Counted from the stretch's first letter, positions 53,640 to 63,367 are shown. The stretch: 64,000 bases of DNA from Algoriphagus litoralis (GCF_003259255.1 NZ_QGOL01000003.1:310001-374000), one strand, 5' to 3'. Translations and numbers: made by a program. The notes: generated from the sequence alone by a model not told the origin.

Positions 53640-56108
53640 ATGCTGCAGCCAAAGGTATTTCAAACGATTATCGTATTATTCTTTGTTTTTGTGGGACATT
53701 TGTCCCTAGCTCAGTCGATCCCATCTTCTCAAATATTTCATCAGTTGCTCCAGATTAAGGAGACCAAACGAGTCCTTTATGTCGCGGCTCATCCTGATGA
53801 TGAAAATACCCGGCTGATAGCCTACCTAGCAAATGGCGAACATGCAGCAGTCGCATACCTTAGTCTGACCCGTGGGGACGGCGGTCAAAACCTTATCGGA
53901 AAGGAATTGGGAGTTGAATTGGGACAAATCCGAACCCAAGAGCTGATCAAAGCCAGGGAAACTGACGGAGGAAGACAGTATTTTACCCGAGCGATGGATT
54001 TTGGTTACAGTAAAAATCCAAGCGAAACACTTCAAAACTGGGAAAAGCAAAAGGTCCTCGCTGACGTTGTTTGGGCCATTCGCAGGTTCCAACCCGATAT
54101 CATTATCACCAGATTCAATACGATCCCGGGAGTGACCCATGGCCATCATACTACCTCCGCAATAGTAGCAGGTGAGGCTTTTGAACTTGCCGGAAAATCA
54201 GACGCATTTCCTGAGCAATTGCAGTGGGTCAAGCCATGGCAACCCAAGCGAATTTTCTTCAATGCATATAATTTCAGAGGTGATTTTGAGCCTGAGGAAG
54301 GAAAGAAATATTATGCTTTTGAAGTAGGGGGGTACAATCCTCTCCTTGGCAAAACCTATAATCAAATAGCCGCGGACAGTCGGACAATGCACAAGTCACA
54401 GGGTTTTGGATCCACAGCAGGAATTGGTTCATCGCGCGACTATATTGAATTGGTAGCCGGAGAAGAATATGAAAGCAGTCCCTTTGAGGGTGTGGCTGAT
54501 CGCTGGGAGTCGATCCCACGTGGCAAGGAAATCAATTCGAAGATTGACCAGGTACTAAACCAGTTTAACTTTTTGGAGCCGGAGAAAAATGTTTCTTCCC
54601 TCTTGGAGTTGAGAAGAGCATTGCTGGGTCTTGAAAGCGGTGAGATTTGGATTAAAGAAAAAATTTCAAAATTAGATCAAGTGATTTTTAATGCCTTGGG
54701 TCTGGAGTTTGAGTTTACAGCGCGGAAAGAATCTGGATTTCCAGAAGAATTGATCAAAACCCAGTTTGTGCTAAATAATCCTTCTAGCATTGAAGTAGAA
54801 GGAGTTAGGCTTCAGGTTGGAGATACTTATTATGCAGGAAAAGAAGGGACAGGAATGGTTAAAAACAATGAAACTGTCAATCTGTCGATTGATTTTGTAA
54901 TACCCGAACAAACTTCCTATAGCCAGCCGTATTGGTTAGAAAACCCCATAGATGGTGCCTTGTATTCTGTGCCGAATCAGAAACAAATAGGAGCACCTTT
55001 TAATGATCCGCATGTGGGAGGAGAACTTTCATTTTCAATTGGAGATCAAAAATTCACAAAAACAGTCCAACTGGAATACAAATACAATGATCCTGTGGAG
55101 GGAGAAGTGAAGCAGCCTTTTGTGATTGTTCCAGAGGTGGATTTGATAGTTTCAAAAGATAATGTTTTCCTGGTTTCAGGAGCTGAGCCCACTTTGACAG
55201 TAACAGTGAATTTCCGGGATCAATACTTGGAAGGCGAACTTGATTTTGAAGGAATTGAAAAAGATCAGTATCGGATAGTGAGTATTGAGGATTTGAATCT
55301 TCAAAAACGGAGAGTCTATCAAGTGGCTTTTTTGCCAAATGGCCCGGGAAAGAAACAAGTGACAGCCCGATTTACCACTGCCTCTGGCAAAAGCTATAAT
55401 CAGCTCATCAAAACTATTTCTTACAAGCACATCCCAAATCTGACGTATTTAAGCCCTGCTTCATTTAATCTGATTCAGGAAGACTGGAAGCTTTCCAATG
55501 GAAAAATCGGATACATTCCCGGTGCGGGAGATGATGTGCCGGGAGTTTTGTCTGCGCTGGGATATGAGGTTACGATGATCGGATCGGAGGACTTTTCAGT
55601 GGATAATCTGAGTCAGTTTAAAGCTATTGTGGTTGGAATCCGCGCCTACAATACCAATGAGGCTTTGGCTGCAAATCAGCAGGTTTTCATGGGATATGTC
55701 AAATCAGGAGGTAACCTGATCGTCCAATACAACACCAGTTCACCGCTTTTGACTAACCAAATCGGACCCTATGCATTTACAATAGGACGGGATCGAGTGG
55801 CAGTTCAGGGATCTCCTGTGGTAGCTGATTGGAAAAGTGCCGTCCTTTCGTCGCCTAACCAGATGAATGAAGCTGATTTAGAAGGTTGGGTTCAGGAGCG
55901 AGGCCTCTATTTTGCCACGGCTATAGATTCTGCGTACCAAACACCTTTTGTGATGCAGGACCCCGATGAACCTGCTAGTAATGGCTCGCTTATCGTAGGT
56001 TCTTATGGAAAAGGCAACTTTGTGTACACCGGCATATCATTTTTCAGGCAATTGCCTGCTGGTGTTCCTGGTGCGATCAAATTATTCATCAATCTAATTG
56101 AGCAGTAA
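53640..56108 (+). CDS. Secreted PIG-L family deacetylase with C-terminal GATase-like domain
   Basis: 822 residues from ATG 53640; the frame is open to 53559 but only that start gives a signal peptide (FFVFVGHLSLAQ). PIG-L (LmbE-like) domain about 30-300 with zinc/active site motif AAHPDDEN and downstream THGHHTTSAIVAGEAF (His-His). Middle beta-rich domains (about 320-600) and a C-terminal ThuA/GATase-like region (about 620-815: IPGAGDDVPGVLSALGYEVTM, FKAIVVGIRAYNTNE, SGGNLIVQYNTSS). Probably deacetylates an N-acetylated amino sugar in the periplasm. It is followed by a small membrane peptide and a sodium symporter on the same transcript. Confidence 0.85.
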   Translation: MLQPKVFQTIIVLFFVFVGHLSLAQSIPSSQIFHQLLQIKETKRVLYVAAHPDDENTRLIAYLANGEHAAVAYLSLTRGDGGQNLIGKELGVELGQIRTQELIKARETDGGRQYFTRAMDFGYSKNPSETLQNWEKQKVLADVVWAIRRFQPDIIITRFNTIPGVTHGHHTTSAIVAGEAFELAGKSDAFPEQLQWVKPWQPKRIFFNAYNFRGDFEPEEGKKYYAFEVGGYNPLLGKTYNQIAADSRTMHKSQGFGSTAGIGSSRDYIELVAGEEYESSPFEGVADRWESIPRGKEINSKIDQVLNQFNFLEPEKNVSSLLELRRALLGLESGEIWIKEKISKLDQVIFNALGLEFEFTARKESGFPEELIKTQFVLNNPSSIEVEGVRLQVGDTYYAGKEGTGMVKNNETVNLSIDFVIPEQTSYSQPYWLENPIDGALYSVPNQKQIGAPFNDPHVGGELSFSIGDQKFTKTVQLEYKYNDPVEGEVKQPFVIVPEVDLIVSKDNVFLVSGAEPTLTVTVNFRDQYLEGELDFEGIEKDQYRIVSIEDLNLQKRRVYQVAFLPNGPGKKQVTARFTTASGKSYNQLIKTISYKHIPNLTYLSPASFNLIQEDWKLSNGKIGYIPGAGDDVPGVLSALGYEVTMIGSEDFSVDNLSQFKAIVVGIRAYNTNEALAANQQVFMGYVKSGGNLIVQYNTSSPLLTNQIGPYAFTIGRDRVAVQGSPVVADWKSAVLSSPNQMNEADLEGWVQERGLYFATAIDSAYQTPFVMQDPDEPASNGSLIVGSYGKGNFVYTGISFFRQLPAGVPGAIKLFINLIEQ

Positions 56109-56109
56109 A

Positions 56110-56214
56110 ATGGAGCAAAAGCCGATTCACTGGAATAGAATTTACCTCGGCCTGATGGCCAGTTTGGTGATGATGATTGTGCTGTTTTATTGGCTAACTG
56201 TGGCATTCGCATGA
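56110..56214 (+). CDS. 34-residue membrane peptide coupled to the symporter
   Basis: Too short for usual prediction, but the frame ATG 56110 to TGA 56212-56214 is real-looking: 34 residues with a single membrane helix (about 11-32, YLGLMASLVMMIVLFYWLTV). It begins 1 bp after the PIG-L stop and its own TGA overlaps the symporter ATG (ATGA at 56211-56214), a sign of coupled translation. It probably is a small subunit or regulator of the SSS transporter. No family name known to me. Confidence 0.7.
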   Translation: MEQKPIHWNRIYLGLMASLVMMIVLFYWLTVAFA

Positions 56215-57923
56215 GTACACTAGATTGGATAGTACTCTTTGTTACCCTGCTCTCGATTGCCAGCTATGGAGTGTATAAAACCCGGGGGAAGAAAAATCTT
56301 GATTCGTATTTGCGCGGAAAAGACGCCAATTGGTGGGCGATAGGCTTATCCATCATGGCAACCCAAGCATCTGCGATTACTTTCCTGAGTACTCCCGGGC
56401 AGGCCTATGAAGATGGAATGCGATTCATTCAGTTTTACTTTGGTCTGCCATTGGCGATGATTATCATCTCGGTGAGCTTTATTCCGATTTATTACAAACT
56501 CAAAGTCTACACCGCATACGAATACCTTGAAAATCGATTTGATCTCAAAACCAGAACCCTAACAGCACTTCTTTTCATTATCCAGCGAGGATTGGCAGCT
56601 GGGATTACCATCTATGCTCCGGCGATCATCCTATCGACACTTTTGGGTTGGAATCTTACTTGGACCAATATTTTCATTGGTTGTCTGGTGATCCTCTACA
56701 CGGTGTCAGGAGGAACAGAAGCGGTTGCTATTACCCAAAAACAACAAATGGCAGTCATGATGGGGGGCATGGTGCTGGCCGGAATTATTGTCATTCAGAT
56801 GCTTCCGATATCGTTTCAGGAGGCACTGCATGTGGCAGGCAAAATGGATAAACTCAATGTGGTGAGTTTTGAGTTTGACCTGGCAGACCGATACAATGTC
56901 TGGTCCGGCATGACCGCTGCGGTTTTTCTTTTCTTGAGCTACTTTGGTACAGATCAAAGTCAAGTTCAGCGCTACCTGTCTGGTCAAACGCTCACTCAAA
57001 GCAGAATGGGTTTGATCATGAACGGATTTTTGAAAATACCCATGCAGTTTGTGATCCTTTTTATTGGTGTGATGGTGTTTGTTTTTTACCAGTTTATTCA
57101 GCCACCTGTGATCTTCAACCAGGTGCAGACCGAAAAACTCAAGCAAAGCGAATATGCACCGCAGTTTGAAGCGCTGGAAGAAAAGTATTCGGAGAATTTT
57201 GAGTCAGGAAAACTTGCATACCAAGAAATGCTGGGAGCAATAGATGCTGCAAATCAAGACCGCGTGACCCTTATCCGTGAGCAAATTAAAGGTATCAAGA
57301 CCGAACAAAATGAGATTCGGGATGAAGTGAAAGCCCTCATTGTTCAAAACGATCCAGTCGCCGAAACAAGAGATACCGATTATGTTTTTATGCGGTTTGT
57401 GATGGATTACCTTCCCAAGGGGATTGTAGGATTGCTTTTTGCAGTTATTTTCTCCGCGGCGATGTCATCTTCCAGTTCGGAATTAAATGCACTCGGGTCT
57501 ACCAGCACGGTAGATCTCTACAAGCGCTCCATTAAAAAAGATGCCAGTGACGAACACTATGTCATTTCATCCAAGGCCTTCACTGCGTTTTGGGGAGTGG
57601 GAGCTATCCTTTTTGCGACCTATGCCTCCCTTTTTGAAAACTTAATTCAGGCTGTAAACCTGCTAGGCTCTCTTTTTTATGGTACCATCTTAGGAATCTT
57701 TATTGTGGGATTTTTTATGAAATGGGTCAAAGGCAGAGCTGTGTTTATCGCAGCATTACTCTCACAGGCCCTGATCTTATTGATTCATTTCCGAAACGGA
57801 ACAGGGATTTTAGGCTTTCACTGGGACATCGGTTTCCTGTGGTACAATGCAGTAGGTTGTATTGCAGTGATGATTTTTGCAGGATTGATTCAGCCACTAG
57901 TAGGAGAAAAGAAAACGAATTAA
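56211..57923 (+). CDS. Sodium:solute symporter (SSS family)
   Basis: 570 residues from ATG 56211 (a TTG at 56190 is in frame but inside the peptide gene). About 13 helices with LRGKDANWWAIGLSIMATQASAITFLSTPGQAYEDGM (SSS start, in parts), GIVGLLFAVIFSAAMSSSSSELNALGSTSTVDLYK (sodium-site Ser/Thr cluster, in parts). Between helices, about 305-395, there is a long coiled-coil-like insertion rich in Glu/Lys/Gln, absent from short SSS members. Imports a sugar or organic acid of unknown kind; neighbours suggest an amino-sugar derivative. Confidence 0.9.
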   Translation: MSTLDWIVLFVTLLSIASYGVYKTRGKKNLDSYLRGKDANWWAIGLSIMATQASAITFLSTPGQAYEDGMRFIQFYFGLPLAMIIISVSFIPIYYKLKVYTAYEYLENRFDLKTRTLTALLFIIQRGLAAGITIYAPAIILSTLLGWNLTWTNIFIGCLVILYTVSGGTEAVAITQKQQMAVMMGGMVLAGIIVIQMLPISFQEALHVAGKMDKLNVVSFEFDLADRYNVWSGMTAAVFLFLSYFGTDQSQVQRYLSGQTLTQSRMGLIMNGFLKIPMQFVILFIGVMVFVFYQFIQPPVIFNQVQTEKLKQSEYAPQFEALEEKYSENFESGKLAYQEMLGAIDAANQDRVTLIREQIKGIKTEQNEIRDEVKALIVQNDPVAETRDTDYVFMRFVMDYLPKGIVGLLFAVIFSAAMSSSSSELNALGSTSTVDLYKRSIKKDASDEHYVISSKAFTAFWGVGAILFATYASLFENLIQAVNLLGSLFYGTILGIFIVGFFMKWVKGRAVFIAALLSQALILLIHFRNGTGILGFHWDIGFLWYNAVGCIAVMIFAGLIQPLVGEKKTN

Positions 57924-57954
57924 TTAAAAGTCTGAAATCTAGGAGTTGCCTGCA

Positions 57955-58815
57955 ATGAAAAATTTCTTCATCACATTACTGTTTTTGATCGGACTGAATC
58001 CTGTTTTTGCTCAAAATTTGGATTTTGAAACCTTTAGGGTTCAAAGAGCACAAGAACTTTTGGCTGAGGATGGCTGGTTAAATTTAGTTGGATTGGAATG
58101 GTTTGATGAGCGCCTTCCTTATCTGAATCGAACCAAAAATGACAGTTTGTTGCTTTCCGAAAGAATAGAAGGGAAGAACATTGGCACTTTCCAGTTTAGG
58201 AATGATTCGATTTGGTTTTTTTTCAATCAAAAGATTACAAAAAAGATCAAACGCCAACTGCCTGCCAAGATTCTTCAATTTCCAGTTGTTGATTACACTT
58301 CAGGCGGAGTGTACTATGACCGATGGAAATGGACTGTGATTAAGAGAGGTGATAAATTTGCGATGCGATTGCGGGATTTGGAGCATCCGGCTTTGTCAGC
58401 TTTTAAGCCCATTCCTTATTTTGACTATGATTCAGCTTTTAGGGTTGAGGCGCTTTTCGTTCCCAAATTCAACGAAACTATGGACATTCCTAATGTACTT
58501 GGACAGCTCGTGGAGTGGAAAGTAATGGGAATAGTAAAATTTCAACTTCATGGAAAAGCTTATGAACTGACTGCCTTAGACGAGGCTGGGAAATTTTTTG
58601 TGATTTTTTCGGACTTGACCAATGAATCTGAAACCTATCCAATCGGGAGGTATTTGTATGTAAGCTATCCTGACAAAAATGGTAAAACTATCCTAGATTT
58701 CAATTTTGCTTACAATCCACCCTGTGCGTTTACGGCCTTTGCCACTTGTCCCATTCCACCGAAACAGAATAGGCTGGAGACTTCAATTTCTGCAGGAGAA
58801 AAGATTCCAAAGTGA
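57955..58815 (+). CDS. DUF1684 family exported protein
   Basis: 286 residues from ATG 57955; the signal peptide ends PVFAQ (about 21). DUF1684 motifs: FRVQRAQELLAEDGWLNLVGLEWF, GRYLYVSYPDKNGKTILDFNFAYNPPCAFTAFATCP (in parts) with PPKQNRL and SAGEK at the end. Two Cys pairs in PPCAF..FATCP suggest a metal or disulfide site. Function unknown; common in Bacteroidota. Same strand as the symporter with 31 bp between. Confidence 0.85.
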   Translation: MKNFFITLLFLIGLNPVFAQNLDFETFRVQRAQELLAEDGWLNLVGLEWFDERLPYLNRTKNDSLLLSERIEGKNIGTFQFRNDSIWFFFNQKITKKIKRQLPAKILQFPVVDYTSGGVYYDRWKWTVIKRGDKFAMRLRDLEHPALSAFKPIPYFDYDSAFRVEALFVPKFNETMDIPNVLGQLVEWKVMGIVKFQLHGKAYELTALDEAGKFFVIFSDLTNESETYPIGRYLYVSYPDKNGKTILDFNFAYNPPCAFTAFATCPIPPKQNRLETSISAGEKIPK

Positions 58816-58818
58816 TCT

Positions 58819-58847
58819 AAAAAAACCGAGTCAATTTCTCGACTCGG
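58819..58847 (-). terminator. Terminator of the sugar isomerase-like gene
   Basis: On the minus strand CCGAGTC / GACTCGG with an 8-nt loop, followed by seven T. It is 12 bp past the stop of the Tat-exported isomerase-like gene. Confidence 0.8.
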
Positions 58848-58858
58848 CTCAGGGCTTA

Positions 58859-59887
58859 TTAGGCTAATGCTTTACGACAGAATTCCAAACATTTTTGGAC
58901 TTCTTTGACTGCATCGGATCCTTCAGGAACTTGGTATTCCAGCTCGATGGTTGCTGGGAATTTATATTTGTTTTTCTGCATCAGCTTAAGCATATCACCA
59001 ATCGGTGTATCTCCAGTACCCCAGGCGAGATTTCCTTTTCCATTAGCCGGGGTCTGTCTGTCCTTGGTGTGCATGCTGTAGATTCGGCTGTGCTGCTTTT
59101 CGATCAATTGCATCAAGTCTGTATGTCCAGCAGCGATGTAGTGACCCGCATCCAGATTTAAGCCATTCATTTTACTTTGCGAAAGCGCAGTATCCCAAAA
59201 AGTAAAAGTCTCCTGCTCGTGCCCATGGTATCCGACGCCCATTTTGTGCTGTTCACCCAATTTGCCCAATCTCAAAGTTTGAGCATCATCAGATGGATGC
59301 TCTAGTGTCACATGGGTTGCGCCTAGTGCTTTGGCAGCATTCATGCCATAGGCTATATCTGCATCGGTGTTATTCACTCCAAAAGCATTCGGCTTGAAGG
59401 CATAAATGCTCACTCCTGCATCTTTGTACATTTTCCGCACCTGCTCAAATTTCTTCATGTCAGCAGTGGCTCTCCATGCAGCCACAGTTTTAGCATAATC
59501 TTGGGCTTGAGCCTGCATATCAGCTAGTTCCTTGGTTTCATCTTCTGTAAGGGTCTCGCCTATTCGCTGCTTCCCTCCAAGCTGGAACATTCGCATGCGA
59601 TTGATCGGTGAGGCTGGCATACCGGCAAAACTTTCAGCAGGATCTCCCATAAGTTCGATTGAACTCAGGCCACAGTCTACGACGTATTTCAGCGTAGCCT
59701 CGGCGCTTTGATCTGGCATGGAACGGAACGAATACGTAATGCAACCAATCTGAACCCCATTGATTTCTGAATTGGGCTTATTGAACGATTTGATCAGCGC
59801 AGGAGCACCCTGGAGCCAAGACGGTGCTACTGCAAGTCCGGCAATCCCTAGGGCTGATTTTTGAAGAAATTCTCTTCGATTTTTCAT
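58859..59887 (-). CDS. Tat-exported sugar phosphate isomerase/epimerase-like TIM barrel
   Basis: 342 residues from ATG 59887 (frame open to 59920). Twin-arginine signal MKNRREFLQKSALGIAGL. AP_endonuc_2 / sugar isomerase TIM barrel: GCITYSFRSMP, CGLSSIELMGDPAES, HVTLEHPSDD, MGVGYHGHEQETF, GLNLDAGHY, TIELEYQVPEG with metal-binding Glu/His. Typical partner of periplasmic Gfo/Idh/MocA enzymes in Bacteroidota sugar-derivative degradation. Convergent with the DUF1684 gene. Confidence 0.9.
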   Translation of the reverse strand: MKNRREFLQKSALGIAGLAVAPSWLQGAPALIKSFNKPNSEINGVQIGCITYSFRSMPDQSAEATLKYVVDCGLSSIELMGDPAESFAGMPASPINRMRMFQLGGKQRIGETLTEDETKELADMQAQAQDYAKTVAAWRATADMKKFEQVRKMYKDAGVSIYAFKPNAFGVNNTDADIAYGMNAAKALGATHVTLEHPSDDAQTLRLGKLGEQHKMGVGYHGHEQETFTFWDTALSQSKMNGLNLDAGHYIAAGHTDLMQLIEKQHSRIYSMHTKDRQTPANGKGNLAWGTGDTPIGDMLKLMQKNKYKFPATIELEYQVPEGSDAVKEVQKCLEFCRKALA

Positions 59888-60130
59888 GGTTGAAATTGGG
59901 TTTGAAAGTGTACTTCTCAAAGTAGGACAAAAAATCGGGATTCTTGTTGAATTTAGATTGAGCCGTTTTTGGGAGATTTATTTGGTTGAATTCTAATTTG
60001 AATGCTTAAGAAAAAGACTTGAAATAGGAGTGAACTTCATTTATCGATAATTTCCTGCATTGATGGATTTGGGGCTGAATGTTGGCTTTTTTCTACGCTT
60101 CTTTACATCGATAATCAAACAACCTGAAAC

Positions 60131-60997
60131 ATGCAATCAAACTTCTTCAGAAGACTCAGCTTGGTCTCCGTATTTGCATTTTGTCTTGCTTGGAGTGCAA
60201 CTGGACAAGAAAGCTCATTGCTTTGGAAAATCAGCGGAAATGGCCTTGAGAAAGAATCCTACCTCTTTGGAACGATTCATATTATTTGCAAATCAGACTT
60301 TCTGATGGATGAGCGGATCACTTCGGCTTTGGAAAGCACAGAGCAACTCATCCTTGAACTCGATATGAGTGACCCTCAGCTTCAGCTAAAAATGCAGCAA
60401 GTATCCATGAATCCTGGCATGAAATACATCCAAGCTGACATGGACGAACCCTTAGCCAAATCGCTAGATGAGTTTTTACTTAAAAACTATGGGGCAGGGT
60501 TGGCGCAACTTGGAGTTTTGAAGCCTTTTGTCCTTACCTCTATGGTCCTGCTCAAAGCCTTGCCTTGTACTGAGATGGAGAGTTATGAGACATTTTTTAC
60601 CACTAAAGCCACAGCAGCAGGTATGCCAATCGCCGGCTTGGAAACTGTAGAATATCAAGTAGGCATCTTTGATCAAATCCCTCAGAAATTGCAACTGGAT
60701 GAACTGGGTAAAATGCTTTCAGAAAACTATGCTCAAAACGAGTTTCAATCGATGATTTCGACTTATTTATCTGAAGATATTTTTGCTTTAGACCAAACGA
60801 TGAATTCAAACGGCATGATGGCTGACTATCGGTCAATTCTACTCGATGAGCGAAATCAAAACTGGGTGCCAAAGATTGAGGAAGCCATGAAAAGCAAACC
60901 GGTTTTTGTGGCTGTGGGAGCAGGTCATTTGGCAGGGGAATTTGGGGTAGTTGCGTTGCTTAGAAACTCAGGCTATACCGTAGAACCGATAAGATAG
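60131..60997 (+). CDS. TraB/GumN family protein
   Basis: 288 residues with signal peptide ending SATGQ (about 25). TraB/GumN motifs GTIHIICKSDFLMD (GxxH in GTIH at about 47-50) and VAVGAGHLAGEFGV near the end. The family is predicted to be metal-dependent peptidases of the erythromycin-esterase / TIKI kind. Two Cys (ALPCTEM, HIICKS) may bridge. Starts a plus-strand run with the two-component genes, 4 bp before the first possible start of the kinase. Confidence 0.85.
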   Translation: MQSNFFRRLSLVSVFAFCLAWSATGQESSLLWKISGNGLEKESYLFGTIHIICKSDFLMDERITSALESTEQLILELDMSDPQLQLKMQQVSMNPGMKYIQADMDEPLAKSLDEFLLKNYGAGLAQLGVLKPFVLTSMVLLKALPCTEMESYETFFTTKATAAGMPIAGLETVEYQVGIFDQIPQKLQLDELGKMLSENYAQNEFQSMISTYLSEDIFALDQTMNSNGMMADYRSILLDERNQNWVPKIEEAMKSKPVFVAVGAGHLAGEFGVVALLRNSGYTVEPIR

Positions 60998-61028
60998 CAT
61001 ATTGGCTGATGCAGCCTGTACCAAGCGA

Positions 61029-62087
61029 ATGACAAAGAATAAACCCACATCCCAAAAGAACTCAAGAATCTACTGGTTGCTTCAAGTGATTGGCTGGAGT
61101 TCAATTATTTTCATTGAGACGATCAATTACACCTTTTTCATAGTGGGAGAGTTTCAGTGGGCTTACCTACAGCAGTTCTTTTTGTATTCATTGGTGGGTC
61201 TGATCGTGTCCCATGTGTACAAATCGGTTTTTATCAAGCTTGACGTTTTCGAAAAATCGCTATCACGCATCTGGATCAGAGCAATATTTGATGTAGGAAT
61301 GATCACCTTGATCATGGTGATTTTGCTTTATTTACCCTATATCGTCACTGATTTCAGCAATATTCGGAAAAGTGAATTTTGGATTCCTTTCTTTGGTCAG
61401 ATCATGAATCTGGGCCGATATGCGATAGTCTGGATTATCATTTATTACCTCTATCATATTCTGAAGAAGAATTCGGAGATCTCGGAGCAGAAGCTACTTT
61501 TTGAAAATGTGGCCAAATCCGCTGAACTCGAATTGCTAAAAAACCAACTTAATCCGCACTTTCTCTTTAATGCCCTGAATAGCATCAAAGCCCTGGTTTT
61601 GATCGATCAGGAAAAAGCCAGAGATGCCATTATTAAGCTTTCGGAGTTGCTTCGGTTCACACTGAATTATGAAAAAGCCCCCCTGATAGCCTTGAATGAG
61701 GAAATCAATGAGGTAATCAAATATTTGGAGCTGGAGCAGATTCGTTTTGGAAAGCGGCTCGATGTCCATATTTCTCTGGAAGAAGAAACCCTCGATCTCA
61801 AGGTTCCGCCTGCAATGGTCCTGACTTTGGCAGAAAATGCAATCAAACATGGAATTACGCAGCTTCCGGAAGGAGGGGGAATTTGGATCCAAAGCAAACT
61901 CCGAGGCAAAAACCTCACGCTAGAAGTTATTAATTCGGGGCAATTGAAGTCTACCTTCAACTTAGGAATTGGCTTGCAAAATCTACAGGTGCGGCTAAGA
62001 AGCCTGTTTTCTGATAAAGCCACTTTCTATTTGGATGAGCTGCCTAATTCAAAAGTTGTTGCTAGAATTACTTATCCAATAGTTTAA
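61029..62087 (+). CDS. LytS-type sensor histidine kinase (His_kinase family)
   Basis: 352 residues from ATG 61029; TTG 61002 is in frame but adds residues before the first helix. Four membrane helices in the first about 150 residues, then the His_kinase (PF06580-type) domain with phospho-acceptor His in NQLNPHFLFNALNSIKAL and HATPase_c-like core with N box LAENAIKHGI and G box GIGLQNLQVRL. Pairs with the LytTR regulator 3 bp downstream. Signal unknown. Confidence 0.9.
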   Translation: MTKNKPTSQKNSRIYWLLQVIGWSSIIFIETINYTFFIVGEFQWAYLQQFFLYSLVGLIVSHVYKSVFIKLDVFEKSLSRIWIRAIFDVGMITLIMVILLYLPYIVTDFSNIRKSEFWIPFFGQIMNLGRYAIVWIIIYYLYHILKKNSEISEQKLLFENVAKSAELELLKNQLNPHFLFNALNSIKALVLIDQEKARDAIIKLSELLRFTLNYEKAPLIALNEEINEVIKYLELEQIRFGKRLDVHISLEEETLDLKVPPAMVLTLAENAIKHGITQLPEGGGIWIQSKLRGKNLTLEVINSGQLKSTFNLGIGLQNLQVRLRSLFSDKATFYLDELPNSKVVARITYPIV

Positions 62088-62090
62088 AAA

Positions 62091-62810
62091 ATGAAAAAAC
62101 GTGTCTATTTAGTCGATGATGAACTTCTTGCACTCGAAGAGCTGAAAGTGTTACTCTTGCCTTATGAAGATCTAGAAATTGTCGGTTTTTCGGATCGGGT
62201 AGAACAAGCGATTGAAGACTGCAATTCATTGAATCCTGACCTGATTTTCTTGGACATCAATATGCCGGGCAAAGATGGTTTTGAATTTTTGGAAAGTCTG
62301 GAGGAAGTGCGCGAAGTAATTTTTGTGACAGCCTATGATCAGTTTGCTATCAAGGCCTTTGAAGTCAATGCCTTGGATTATTTACTCAAACCGCTGAATC
62401 CAAAGCGACTGGCCGAAGCAATTCAGCGGTTTAGGTCCAGAAGTCAATCCTCGGAAAATCCTGCCGAAGAACGACTGAGTGCTGATAAAAAGATCTTTAT
62501 CAAGGACGGAGAAAAATGCCATTTTGTGCCTGTTTATAAGATTTATCTGTTGGAAAGTGTCGGAAACTATGTGCGGGTTTTTTATGAAAATCAACAGCCT
62601 CTTTTGCACAAATCCCTGACTTATTTGGAGCAAAAGCTCCCGGAGGACCTATTCTTCAGAGCGAATCGTCAGTTCATGTTCAACCTGGATTTTATCAATA
62701 AGATCGAACCCTACTTCAACAGTACGCTTTTGATCGTGATGAAATCAGGCCATAAAATTGACCTGAGCCAGCGACAAAGTGCGAAGTTTCGGGAGATCAC
62801 GGGGGTGTGA
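62091..62810 (+). CDS. LytTR family response regulator
   Basis: 239 residues. Receiver domain with acidic pocket near DDE (LVDDELLALEEL), phosphoacceptor Asp in DLIFLDINMPGKDGFEFLE, Lys in LLKPLNPKRLAEAI; LytTR DNA-binding domain about 145-239 (ILLESVGNYVRVFYENQ seen with RANRQFMFNLDFINKI). Separated from the kinase by 3 bp. Targets not visible in the window. Confidence 0.95.
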   Translation: MKKRVYLVDDELLALEELKVLLLPYEDLEIVGFSDRVEQAIEDCNSLNPDLIFLDINMPGKDGFEFLESLEEVREVIFVTAYDQFAIKAFEVNALDYLLKPLNPKRLAEAIQRFRSRSQSSENPAEERLSADKKIFIKDGEKCHFVPVYKIYLLESVGNYVRVFYENQQPLLHKSLTYLEQKLPEDLFFRANRQFMFNLDFINKIEPYFNSTLLIVMKSGHKIDLSQRQSAKFREITGV

Positions 62811-62814
62811 TTTT

Positions 62815-62868
62815 GGTAAGTTGTGAGTTGGAAGTGAAATGTAAGAGGTTAATAGTGAGTAGTGAATC
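62815..62868 (+). repeat. Degenerate heptad repeat tract
   Basis: Units GTAAGTT, GTGAGTT, GGAAGTG, AAATGTA, AGAGGTT, AATAGTG, AGTAGTG, period about 7 bp. A related inverted segment lies at 63386-63424 on the other side of the small lipoprotein gene, sharing GTAAGAGGTT (62841-62850; inverse AACCTCTTAC at 63407-63416). Confidence 0.45.
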
Positions 62869-62941
62869 GTTTCACCAATTGTCACCGCGAAAAGTTGTAG
62901 CGATCAATTCTTGTGACCCGTCTTGATAAAAAATTGAACTT

Positions 62942-63367
62942 ATGAAGAAACGTATATTGTATCTGTTGATTTCAATTGTATGTTTTCAGCTTTTATCTTG
63001 TTCAGAAGATGACAATCTTCCTTTGGTGGACTCAGCTGTTTTAATCAGCTCTGATGCGTATGATTCTGCCCTTTCTGATAATTATGCTATTCGATCGGTA
63101 AGTGTTGACGGTGATTTTTTAACCATCAGATTCAGTGCAAGCGGATGCAACGGGGAATCTTGGAAAGTAAAATTGATTGATTCTGGAGCTGTGGCTGAAT
63201 CATTACCCCCTCAACGCTATTTGGTCCTGTCACTTGAAAACAAAGAATTATGCGAAGCTTTAATTACCAAAGAACTGACTTTTGATATTTCAAGCTTGCG
63301 AGTAGATGGAAATAGTGTTTGGCTTAATTTAAAAAACTTTGAGGAGGGCATTCTTTACGAATACTAG
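62942..63367 (+). CDS. Small lipoprotein, function unknown
   Basis: 141 residues. Signal peptide with lipobox LLSCS (Cys about 20). Mature part with DSAVLISSDAYDSALSDNYAIRSVSVDGDFLTIRF (in parts), resembling short beta-rich secreted proteins; conserved-looking Cys pair. No family. Flanked by inverted repeat-like tracts. Confidence 0.6.
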   Translation: MKKRILYLLISIVCFQLLSCSEDDNLPLVDSAVLISSDAYDSALSDNYAIRSVSVDGDFLTIRFSASGCNGESWKVKLIDSGAVAESLPPQRYLVLSLENKELCEALITKELTFDISSLRVDGNSVWLNLKNFEEGILYEY

